From Bacteroidota bacterium (GTDB lineage Bacteria > Bacteroidota > Bacteroidia > Bacteroidales > UBA4417): a stretch of DNA of 24,817 nucleotides. The notes beneath the pieces are model-generated. The model was not told the origin of the DNA. It saw only the letters and a program-made list of their open reading frames with translations, and made no database searches. Of this stretch, positions 14,718-22,266 are shown one piece after another (the stretch's first letter is position 1; the number at the start of each line of letters is the position of its first letter). A program made the translations under genes and the position numbers. Where the stretch lies: the NCBI GenBank assembly GCA_020048595.1, contig JAIFMH010000265.1:1-24817 (forward strand). Reading direction: 5' to 3'.

Positions 14718-16226
14718 TTACTCTGTATTTAACCGAAACAATTTAGATTCGGTTCTTCCATTTTCCATAATGCTTTTTATCTTTTCAATAATCTGCGGAT
14801 TCGCTTCTGCAATATCTTTTTGTTCATACGGATCATTTTCTAAATCGTACAACTCAATTTTCGATTTGTACCTTTTTCTTATTGCTTTCCATTTTCCCAA
14901 TCTTACTGCCTGCTGCTTTCGTGCATATTCCCAGTAGAAATAATCATGCGTTTTCTGCTTGTCTAATTTTCCTGTTAATGTTGGAAGAATAGAAATGCCG
15001 TCAATATTTTTTGGAGGATTAACATTTGCCATCTCACAAAATGTAGGATAGAAATCCCAAAATGCACAAGTATGATCGATATTAGATTTAGCCGAAATTT
15101 TCCCTTTCCACTTTGCAATTAAAGGTACTTTTATACCTCCTTCGTACAATGTAGCTTTAGAACCATGTAAATCACCATTGCTTTTAAAGAATTCAGAATC
15201 AATACCGCCAATATTGGAATTCGCACCATTATCACTTGTAAAGACAATTAATGTGTTTTCCTCCAGGCCAAGTTCTTTGACTAGTGAATTTATTTTCCCT
15301 ACGCCTTTGTCCAAACGTGAAATCATGGCGGCGTAAGAAGCACGCGGCCTTTGTTGAGGAAGATATCCATTCTCGCCTTTGTATGGTGTCTCATTATACG
15401 CATTCTCAAAATCCTTCATTGAATCATCCGGAACTTGAAGCGCTACGTGAGGAATTGTAGGAGCGAAGTAAAGAAAGAAAGGATTGTTCCGATTATCTTT
15501 GATAAAGTTTATAGCCTCATCCATCATTAAATCAAAAGCATACTGCTTTCCCTTATAACGTTCGTATGATTTTGGATCGTTGGGATCTTTATCGGCTGGA
15601 AGTTTTTCACGTGTTAAGAAATATTTATTTTCTTGTAGAAATTCTTTTTTATCATTCCTCCACAAGTAAGGCGGGTAATGGGTATGTGCCATGCGCTGAC
15701 ATAAATAACCATAGAAAAAATCAAAACCTTGTTTGTTGGGAACGCCTTCTGTATCTGGTCCGCCGAGTCCCCACTTACCGACAAGTGCAGTTTTGTAACC
15801 TTCTTCTTGTAACACTTTGCCGATCGTCAAAGTGTTCTCCGGAATAGGCCGCTGTCCTTCGTATTTGATTAAGTCGCTCTTTACATCACCCCGTTCGCTC
15901 ATCTCATCATTATCACGAATAAATGAATGACCTGTATGTAAACCTGTTAATAAGGAACATCGGGATGGTGCACAAACTGGACTTCCCGAATAGTGCTGAG
16001 AGAATTTCATTCCTTCTTCAGCAAGTAAATCTATATTGGGAGTTCTGAAACGCTTTTGTCCATAGCAGCTCAAATCGGAATAACCAAGATCATCTGCTAA
16101 AATAAAAATGATATTTGGTTTTTTATTAGAAGCAAAAAGTGAATTTAGTTCATCTGGAAAAGAAAGGGCAACACTGCTCATTCCTATTGTCTTGATAAAA
16201 TCTCGGCGTGATGTTTTGTCAAACAT
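14718..16226 (-). CDS. S1-family sulfatase with twin-arginine leader
   Basis: A 502-residue type I sulfatase that hydrolyses sulfate esters. I chose the ATG at 16226; a GTG at 16235 adds three residues but lacks a ribosome-binding site. The leader contains TSRRDFIKTIG, a Tat motif. The active-site signature VCAPSRCSLLTG places Cys85 for conversion to formylglycine. Metal ligands are Asp45-Asp46 in LADDLGYSD and Asp331-Asn332 in FTSDNGAN; the supporting Lys150 (VGKWGLG), His259 (TIPHVAL) and Lys356 (GSKATLYEGG) are present, so the site looks complete. Cys-type maturation needs a formylglycine-generating enzyme or anaerobic sulfatase-maturating enzyme, and neither is in the window. The C-terminal part (about 390-480) contains the usual RLGKWKAI and LYDLENDPYEQKD elements. 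It lies between the DUF5916 and GH27 genes. The sulfated sugar cannot be predicted. Confidence 0.92.
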   Translation of the reverse strand: MFDKTSRRDFIKTIGMSSVALSFPDELNSLFASNKKPNIIFILADDLGYSDLSCYGQKRFRTPNIDLLAEEGMKFSQHYSGSPVCAPSRCSLLTGLHTGHSFIRDNDEMSERGDVKSDLIKYEGQRPIPENTLTIGKVLQEEGYKTALVGKWGLGGPDTEGVPNKQGFDFFYGYLCQRMAHTHYPPYLWRNDKKEFLQENKYFLTREKLPADKDPNDPKSYERYKGKQYAFDLMMDEAINFIKDNRNNPFFLYFAPTIPHVALQVPDDSMKDFENAYNETPYKGENGYLPQQRPRASYAAMISRLDKGVGKINSLVKELGLEENTLIVFTSDNGANSNIGGIDSEFFKSNGDLHGSKATLYEGGIKVPLIAKWKGKISAKSNIDHTCAFWDFYPTFCEMANVNPPKNIDGISILPTLTGKLDKQKTHDYFYWEYARKQQAVRLGKWKAIRKRYKSKIELYDLENDPYEQKDIAEANPQIIEKIKSIMENGRTESKLFRLNTE

Positions 16227-16366
16227 AAAAACCACTTATATAGAGTCTGTAAAATAATTTGTGGAATTATTTATTTTTGAAGTGTCTGATAACATTGTAA
16301 TTATTACAAATTGAATTTTTATTTTAGCCTATATGTGATTGGTGATTACAACTAATACTGTTTTCT

Positions 16367-17755
16367 TTATTTTGCTCTATAATGAATAAACACTACATCA
16401 TTAGGCTCAATCATGTAAAAATTTGATTCCTTATCTTCTATATATTTTTTTGTCCAGATATCGTATAGTTTATATGAAACATCTTTTTTCAAACCCAATT
16501 GTTCTTTATTAAGTTTTATTATTTCTCCATAAGGGTTACGATTGAAAATTCCTATCCAGCCTTCGTTAACGTTGCTTTTGTGAGGTGTTTTCCATACGTC
16601 AACTTTTGTACTATAATCATCAATTCTTGATTGAAGAGTGCCGGTTACTCCATTCTGATTACATTCCAACATTTCAGCATTTGTAATCAATTCAAAAACA
16701 TAATTTGGGGAGGATATTAAAGAACCGCCCATAAACAACGGTGATGCCGCCATAGCGCGTTGTGTAATGAATGTCTTTTTTTGTTCATTAGAATAATAAT
16801 CCTGGCGCTCATAGCCACGTGTACTGTTTGCATAGAAAGTGTTTTTGGGATAGTTAATTCTGATATGACCAAATGGTATCATATCCATGTCCAACCAAAA
16901 ACCAAGTCCTGAGAATCGTTGCATTTTTTCCCAGCGTTCAAATGTAATTTGAATGTCTTTGTCTAAATCCCAAATATCTCTGCTAATCCTAACCATATCT
17001 GCTTTCTTGTATGTTTCTATATATTCAGGATTGATATCATCACCGGGAGATATACTCAGGACAATATCCCGACCACTTTTTTTAATAGCTTGTATAACAG
17101 CTTCAATTTCTCTTGGCTTATGAACAATATCATCGTATTTAATAAAATCCACTCCCCAGCCGGCAACTAATTCAACAACACTATTATAATATTCCTGCGC
17201 GCCCGGCTTGTCCATATTAACGCCATAATTCAAAGTACTCCAGTTACAGATATCGTTGGTATCTGCAATATCCCTTGCAAAATATTTTGTGCCTTTTATA
17301 GGTGTGTTCTTTTCCACTACTTCCCTTGGAATGCCACGCATTAAATGTAACCCAAACTTCAATCCATGTTTATGTGCGCGGTCAATTATTTCCTTGAAGC
17401 CATTAGGAAATAAACTCTTGGAAGGGCAATAGCGTCCGTACTCATCAACCGTATTGTATTTCGGATCTCCGTCCGAAGGCCACTTCAAACCCGGTTTTAA
17501 GGTAATATTCTTGTACCAGCCGGCATCAATTACAAAGTATGTGTAACCGTAAGGTTTTAGTTTTTCGATAAATGCATCAAGATTTTCTTTAAGCGTTGCA
17601 TCGTCTATTACCGTTCCATAACAATTGTAACTATTCCAACCTAGATAAGGAGACTGTGACTTCTTAGATGATTGAGCGCATAATTGATGTAGCGATATAA
17701 CAGAAAGAAGTGTTAAAAAAATAATGGGCCGCAGCAAATTTTGCTTAAATTTCAT
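16367..17755 (-). CDS. Glycoside hydrolase family 27 (alpha-galactosidase-like), exported, paralogue 2
   Basis: A complete 462-residue GH27 protein. The ATG at 17755 follows GAGGAG at good spacing and begins a signal peptide ending near QLCAQ (residue 28). The barrel opens with LGWNSYNCYG. FIKYDD provides the nucleophile Asp208 and RISRDIWD the acid/base Asp260. Like its paralogue at 8999-10345 it has IDAGW (76-80) where classical enzymes have Asp-Asp-Cys-Trp, and SISPGD in place of the Cys-Glu-Trp-Pro loop. The pair shares roughly half its residues across the barrel by eye, so both belong to the same unusual subgroup but are not recent copies. It carries an insertion around residues 90-112 (WPSDGDPKYNTVDEYGRYC) that could shape the aglycone side. 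Its position between a sulfatase and the DUF1080 gene suggests action on a partly desulfated chain. Confidence 0.9.
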   Translation of the reverse strand: MKFKQNLLRPIIFLTLLSVISLHQLCAQSSKKSQSPYLGWNSYNCYGTVIDDATLKENLDAFIEKLKPYGYTYFVIDAGWYKNITLKPGLKWPSDGDPKYNTVDEYGRYCPSKSLFPNGFKEIIDRAHKHGLKFGLHLMRGIPREVVEKNTPIKGTKYFARDIADTNDICNWSTLNYGVNMDKPGAQEYYNSVVELVAGWGVDFIKYDDIVHKPREIEAVIQAIKKSGRDIVLSISPGDDINPEYIETYKKADMVRISRDIWDLDKDIQITFERWEKMQRFSGLGFWLDMDMIPFGHIRINYPKNTFYANSTRGYERQDYYSNEQKKTFITQRAMAASPLFMGGSLISSPNYVFELITNAEMLECNQNGVTGTLQSRIDDYSTKVDVWKTPHKSNVNEGWIGIFNRNPYGEIIKLNKEQLGLKKDVSYKLYDIWTKKYIEDKESNFYMIEPNDVVFIHYRAK

Positions 17756-17846
17756 TGGTTTCTCCTCAGATTTTTAATTCATTTTCAAATTTAGTTAGGG
17801 CCTTCTATGTATGCAGTCGTGCTAATATATTGTTAGAAAATAGTAA

Positions 17847-18530
17847 TCAGTTAATATAGTTTTTCACCGGATAATTCATTGTTCTCTTATACTTTTCCGG
17901 GTTTTTTGTAATTATTCTAAAATTCTTGAATCTCATAAAAATCTTTTCTAATTGAGGGAAATCGCCAATCGAATGCACTTTTATTCCTATGCAGCCTTTT
18001 GTGTATCTGTTGTGGACTAAATTACAGGTTGCAATATCGTTCACCCACACTTTAATGCTATCTCCGATGGCTTCAATTCTATATTTATTCCATTCTTTGA
18101 ATTTAGAAGCGGAACGTGCTTCTTCACTTTCTGTTAATGGGTAATACCATATAATCTTGTTATCCAAAGCATCAAATATTCCACCTGTCCAACGACGTTC
18201 TGTTGGATCAATTTTCACTTGGTAACCGGCAAGATAAGGCTTCGCATTTTCATTATTCCTTTCAATACCCCGTATTATAAAATTAGAATGCAAATCGCCT
18301 TCAATTATTGCTTCAGCCTCAATGATAAAATCATCATAGAAGTTTTTTGTGCATAAATAAGTGCTCTCAGTTGTATTGGAAACCGGATGAGCAAGAACAA
18401 CACCGTCTTCAATCCAGACATTATTCTCATCGTTAATTACTTTCCAATTCTGAAAGTCTTTGCCGTTAAAGAGACTTTCCCATGGTTCTGCCATACGATT
18501 TTGCTGAGCAAATAATTTCACTGAAATCAA
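17847..18530 (-). CDS. DUF1080 (3-keto-disaccharide hydrolase-like) protein, frameshifted signal peptide
   Basis: The readable frame gives 227 residues from a TTG at 18530. LFNGKDFQNWKV (about 20-31) is the hallmark opening of DUF1080, a concanavalin-like beta-sandwich, and the domain runs to about residue 207 (KNFRIIT). Some members hydrolyse 3-keto-glycosides made by sugar dehydrogenases; others are of unknown role. The TTG has no ribosome-binding site and begins inside a hydrophobic stretch. Reading the frame upstream to 18593 gives IKKYYYACKEILFAVAVI before the TTG, and an ATG at 18600 would join it if the A5 run (18593-18597) were one base shorter. The true start is therefore probably 18600, with a frameshift or sequencing error. 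An internal ATG at 18497 would lose the signal peptide. Domain call solid; start uncertain. Confidence 0.8.
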   Translation of the reverse strand: MISVKLFAQQNRMAEPWESLFNGKDFQNWKVINDENNVWIEDGVVLAHPVSNTTESTYLCTKNFYDDFIIEAEAIIEGDLHSNFIIRGIERNNENAKPYLAGYQVKIDPTERRWTGGIFDALDNKIIWYYPLTESEEARSASKFKEWNKYRIEAIGDSIKVWVNDIATCNLVHNRYTKGCIGIKVHSIGDFPQLEKIFMRFKNFRIITKNPEKYKRTMNYPVKNYIN

Positions 18531-18600
18531 AGGAATTACTGCAACAGCAAATAGTATTTCTTTACAAGCATAATAATATTTCTTGATACTCGTTTTTCAT
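18531..18600 (-). other. Out-of-frame signal-peptide start of the DUF1080 gene (A5 frameshift)
   Basis: ATG at 18600-18598 is followed by AAAAACGAG. As written, this frame stops after 12 codons (MKNEYQEILLCL). Removing one A from the run at 18593-18597 joins the ATG to the DUF1080 frame and yields MKTSIKKYYYACKEIL followed by FAVAVIPLISVKLFAQ, a complete signal peptide. The ATG is 27 bases after the sulfatase stop, a normal operon spacing. Whether this is a real mutation, phase variation in the A run, or a sequencing error cannot be told here. Confidence 0.7.
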
Positions 18601-18627
18601 TCAAACAAACCGATGACTAAATATTTT

Positions 18628-20262
18628 CTATTTATGTTGATGCAAAACTCTATTTGGAAGTGATGTTTCAAGATCACTTGGATTAACCCATTCGGTGCTA
18701 TCAATCGTATACTTACCCTCCATGAATTTCTCATAATAGTTCCAAGCTTTTTCAATGGAATAACCGTAGCTATTAAAAATATCACCATTACCAAACATGC
18801 GCGGGTCTTGCTGATCCTTCAGCATCTTCTCCATTCTTACTTTCAAATCTTCTTTTACTTTTTTTAATTTAGGTTGATTTGCAAGATTATTCATACATTC
18901 CGGATCAATCGTTATCTCAAATAATTCTTCATTGTACTCGCGTTTACCCATAGACAACTTCCAATAGCGGTTATCGACACCAGAGCGGAAAAGTTTTAAT
19001 ATTTCAGTTTTAGTTGGTGATCCATCAATATCAAGGTATCCAATTTCTGGATTTCCAGCCGGCCAGAGAGAAATATCATAGTTATACAGATACATATAAT
19101 CTTTTGATACAATTCCACGTATAGGATATCCCTGGTTTTTAGGGCGGCTATAATCATGTCTTTCTTTTCCAATTAATATAATATCTCGTTCCGGATTTAC
19201 CTGCCCTTCCTTTTCAGAATAAAAAATATCGGTTAGGCTCTTACCGGGAGAACTGAACATTCCTGATTTTTCGAAAGGAATTCCTGCCAGCTCTAAAAAG
19301 GTAGGTGCAAAATCAATAATACTAATCATGTCTGAAACTGTACGCCCTGGATTTTTTATTCCTTTCGGCCACATAATCGCCAGAGGCACATGATTAGAGT
19401 ATTCATACTCTTGAGCTTTGCAACGAGGAAATGGCATGCCATGGTCTGATGTCAATACAATAATTGTATTTTCCAGCAGTCCTCTTTTTTCCAAACTCTC
19501 AATCATTTTACCAAGGTGTGAATCTGCGTATTCTACTTCGAGAGCATAATCAAGCATATCGTTACGAACTATTTCATTGTCGGGCCAGAATGCTGGCACA
19601 TTGTCAATATCAGATAATTTTTTATTACCAACTTTTTGACCTGATTCATACTCATAAGCACGATGAGGTTCACGTGCACCGTACCAGAAAAACCATGGAT
19701 GTCCATCTTCAACACTATCTAAAAATTTATCAAAATTAGCTGCATAGTCATCTTTGCCCATTCCTTTTGCCCAGGGATGCATTTTTATATCATTAAATTG
19801 TTCCCCAATAAGAAGTCTTGGTTTACCATCTTTTGTACCAGGGTCTCCTGGTGCCCAACCTTTTCCTGTTAATGCAGTGACATATCCATTCTCTCGCAAA
19901 ACTTCCGGGAAGGTTTTAAATTTTGCAGGAAATTTATTAACATGATTTGCAGCTTCTTCCAATTGCCACGAATTTCGTCCCGTTAATAAAGAAGCCCTCG
20001 AAGGGGCGCATTTTGCATTGGGAGTGTATGCGTTCGTAAACAAAACACCTTTATTGGCCAATCTGTCGAACGCGGGTGTATTGCACCATTTATAACCATA
20101 AGCACTCATGTGAATTGAGGCATCATCCATGATACAAAAAAGAATATTTGGTTTTTTATTTTGCGAATTATTTTCTTTATGAGTTCTTGAGTATGCTTTA
20201 TCGACTCTTGAGCATGTTATCAATACTAATACTGCGTAAAGAGTTACAAATATATTTTTCAT
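18628..20262 (-). CDS. S1-family sulfatase, sulfamidase-like
   Basis: A complete 544-residue sulfatase. The ATG at 20262 has GAGG upstream. The N-terminus is a signal peptide with a weak lipobox-like LITC ending at residue 17, so it may be a lipoprotein, though Thr before Cys is unusual. AKCAPSRASLLTG gives Cys85 as the formylglycine precursor. Asp46-Asp47 (IMDDASIH), Lys134 (TGKGWAPG), His200 (AREPHRAY) and Asp273-His274 (TSDHGMPFPR) complete the metal and substrate site. The second metal position is Asp-His, where the neighbouring Tat-type sulfatase has Asp-Asn. The GMPFPR element and the short, compact active-site half recall human sulfamidase and its bacterial relatives, which act on N- or O-sulfated glucosamine; this resemblance is suggestive only. 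It differs clearly from the sulfatase at 14718-16226, so two distinct sulfate positions may be attacked. It is 54 bases downstream of the DUF4832-type gene. Confidence 0.91.
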   Translation of the reverse strand: MKNIFVTLYAVLVLITCSRVDKAYSRTHKENNSQNKKPNILFCIMDDASIHMSAYGYKWCNTPAFDRLANKGVLFTNAYTPNAKCAPSRASLLTGRNSWQLEEAANHVNKFPAKFKTFPEVLRENGYVTALTGKGWAPGDPGTKDGKPRLLIGEQFNDIKMHPWAKGMGKDDYAANFDKFLDSVEDGHPWFFWYGAREPHRAYEYESGQKVGNKKLSDIDNVPAFWPDNEIVRNDMLDYALEVEYADSHLGKMIESLEKRGLLENTIIVLTSDHGMPFPRCKAQEYEYSNHVPLAIMWPKGIKNPGRTVSDMISIIDFAPTFLELAGIPFEKSGMFSSPGKSLTDIFYSEKEGQVNPERDIILIGKERHDYSRPKNQGYPIRGIVSKDYMYLYNYDISLWPAGNPEIGYLDIDGSPTKTEILKLFRSGVDNRYWKLSMGKREYNEELFEITIDPECMNNLANQPKLKKVKEDLKVRMEKMLKDQQDPRMFGNGDIFNSYGYSIEKAWNYYEKFMEGKYTIDSTEWVNPSDLETSLPNRVLHQHK

Positions 20263-20316
20263 TTTGAAACCTCATTCATTTTCTTCTGAATTGTTTTGTA
20301 AGCAATACTCTTACAA

Positions 20317-22137
20317 CTAAAAAATTACCACCTTTTTGTACGACAATGTACTGTCACTTTGAATGTCATCAAATCCTGAGACAGAGAATGAATCTATTGT
20401 TTGATTAATACCAACTTTTCCAATTGGATGTCTTCCACCATTAAAATAGTTTTTAATAGCAAACCTGGCACTGGGACGATTACCTGCCGGGTCTAAAATT
20501 GCTAATGATAAAATATATTCTCCTGTAGGTACGCCTGATAATTGGAATGATTGATTAATTGTATGAATTTCCGCAGGGATGGAATAGGTATCACTTTTTT
20601 CATCCCATTTATCGCCGGGTTGCCAATTTCTGATATCAATATTAGTACAAGTATTTTTCCAAACTGGTTGTTTTGTTTTGGGGTCCAGAAGACTAACTTC
20701 AACCGGCCAATTATAATATAATGGAGTGGAACCTGTATTCTTTACTTTAAAAGAAACAATAAATTTTGTATCTGCATCAATTCTTTTTGGATAATTTATT
20801 TCTGATATTACAAAGCGGTATCCCATAACTTTCTGAATAAGTGCTGCCCCTGCTTTAGCAATTTCACTGCTATGATCGTAATCAGAAACCCAGTCCATAT
20901 GATTTCCATGCAGGCTTCTTATTTCGTCAATGAGAAAATTTCTATGAATAGGTATCGATACGGTTTCAGTAGGGCCCTTACCTGGTTGAATTAAAGAATT
21001 TCCCCACCCATAAGCAGTTTCTCCTCCAATCGGTGCTGTTTTCCATCTTGGTGAAACATTATTCAGGTGAAATCCATAATATCTCTGGTCGTAATGCCCC
21101 CATGAATCCCAGTAATATCCAAAGTTATAAATATCATCGTTGTATGTGTTTGGCCATCTTATCATCACCAATTTGTTTTGAAATGAAATTGCAAACTGAG
21201 CTGATACTGCTTCTTTAATATCTTCCCTTGTGTCTGGCCATTCCATTTCTCCCCATTCTCCTATGAGCCCCATTTCTATAAATGCAACTCGCGAATCATT
21301 ATCCCATGCTTGACCAAGTTTCTTAATTAATGCGATTACTCTTTCCTTGAATTGATCACTTGTAAAATTTCCCTCAGGCAAATCAGATGGCCAACCGCTT
21401 TCTCTACGCGGCCAAGTTAAATAAACACGGGGGACGAACTTTACATTCCGCTCAGCACCACCACGCCATTTAGCATCGCAAAACTCTTTAATCTTCTCAA
21501 TACCATCATTTGCTGTATTTTCAATTTCATTCCATCGTATATATGTCTTGGATAGTGTAGCATATTCATGATTCTTTTCAAGTCCTGACCTGAAGCCCAT
21601 TAGTGGATTGCGAATTGCTCCTTCATATTCTTCTGGATATACTGTTACGAGGCTTTGCTTGGTTGTGGAATTTTTTTTGTTCGATTCTGTGAATTCAATG
21701 TAATCAAGAATTGCTAATGACCCGGTTCCTGAAAGAGTTTCGATCCTAATCTCATCACCGTTATTGATAGCAATTCTTCTTGGTATATGCCATTGCTGTT
21801 CATTCATCATATGGAACTTATCATCTCTGTTTTTTCCTAACCATGAAACTATTTGAACACCATTTAAGTACAATGCATACGTGTTTTGCCCAACCTTTTC
21901 AGACAAATAACGTGCATTAATATCATACTTACCGGAAGGAAAACTAAACTTGAACTGTGCTACTCCTGTTGAACTAGTCAGCTTTATAAAAGTTGTATTT
22001 TCAATGCTGCCAACTTGATAATTTGTTAACTGCATTTGTTCTGCCTGTACTCGCTTTTCGGAAGCTTGTGTTATACTTAACGAAACAAAAACAAATACAG
22101 ATACTAGAAGCAAAAAATAATTACATAATTTTCTCAT
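20317..22137 (-). CDS. Putative glycosidase, CBM-like domain plus DUF4874/DUF4832-type barrel (paralogue 2)
   Basis: A 606-residue close paralogue of the protein at 7031-8854, with the same architecture: signal peptide (about 1-26), CBM6/35-like sandwich (RVQAEQMQL to LAILDYIEFTE, about 29-151), a barrel opening AIRNPLMGF, and an Ig-like tail ending TIDSFSVSGFDDIQSD. The candidate catalytic glutamates are kept: Glu294 in LIGEWGEMEW and Glu373 in IGGETAYGW. The barrel core is nearly invariant between the two copies. Differences gather around residues 205-260 and 348-395, loops that would line the outer part of a substrate cleft, for example DSWGHYDQRYYGF here against DSFAHHDQNYYAF. The copies may therefore act on related but different linkages. 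The ATG at 22137 has AAGGGA upstream. It sits between the GH67-like gene and a sulfatase in the right-hand unit. Confidence 0.7.
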   Translation of the reverse strand: MRKLCNYFLLLVSVFVFVSLSITQASEKRVQAEQMQLTNYQVGSIENTTFIKLTSSTGVAQFKFSFPSGKYDINARYLSEKVGQNTYALYLNGVQIVSWLGKNRDDKFHMMNEQQWHIPRRIAINNGDEIRIETLSGTGSLAILDYIEFTESNKKNSTTKQSLVTVYPEEYEGAIRNPLMGFRSGLEKNHEYATLSKTYIRWNEIENTANDGIEKIKEFCDAKWRGGAERNVKFVPRVYLTWPRRESGWPSDLPEGNFTSDQFKERVIALIKKLGQAWDNDSRVAFIEMGLIGEWGEMEWPDTREDIKEAVSAQFAISFQNKLVMIRWPNTYNDDIYNFGYYWDSWGHYDQRYYGFHLNNVSPRWKTAPIGGETAYGWGNSLIQPGKGPTETVSIPIHRNFLIDEIRSLHGNHMDWVSDYDHSSEIAKAGAALIQKVMGYRFVISEINYPKRIDADTKFIVSFKVKNTGSTPLYYNWPVEVSLLDPKTKQPVWKNTCTNIDIRNWQPGDKWDEKSDTYSIPAEIHTINQSFQLSGVPTGEYILSLAILDPAGNRPSARFAIKNYFNGGRHPIGKVGINQTIDSFSVSGFDDIQSDSTLSYKKVVIF

Positions 22138-22266
22138 ACTATTCCCTTTAATATTTATTTGCGTTTTTTTTTGATTTTATTTTAAACATATAGAATTCAA
22201 CATTGATAGAAATTACAATTTGGGATGCTTACACCACACCCGATTGAGTACGGGATAGTTAAATAA

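Noticed and set aside
22238..22258. CCCG...CGGG inverted repeat after the GH67-like stop as a terminator
   Set aside because: Only four base pairs and no T-run on the transcribed strand.
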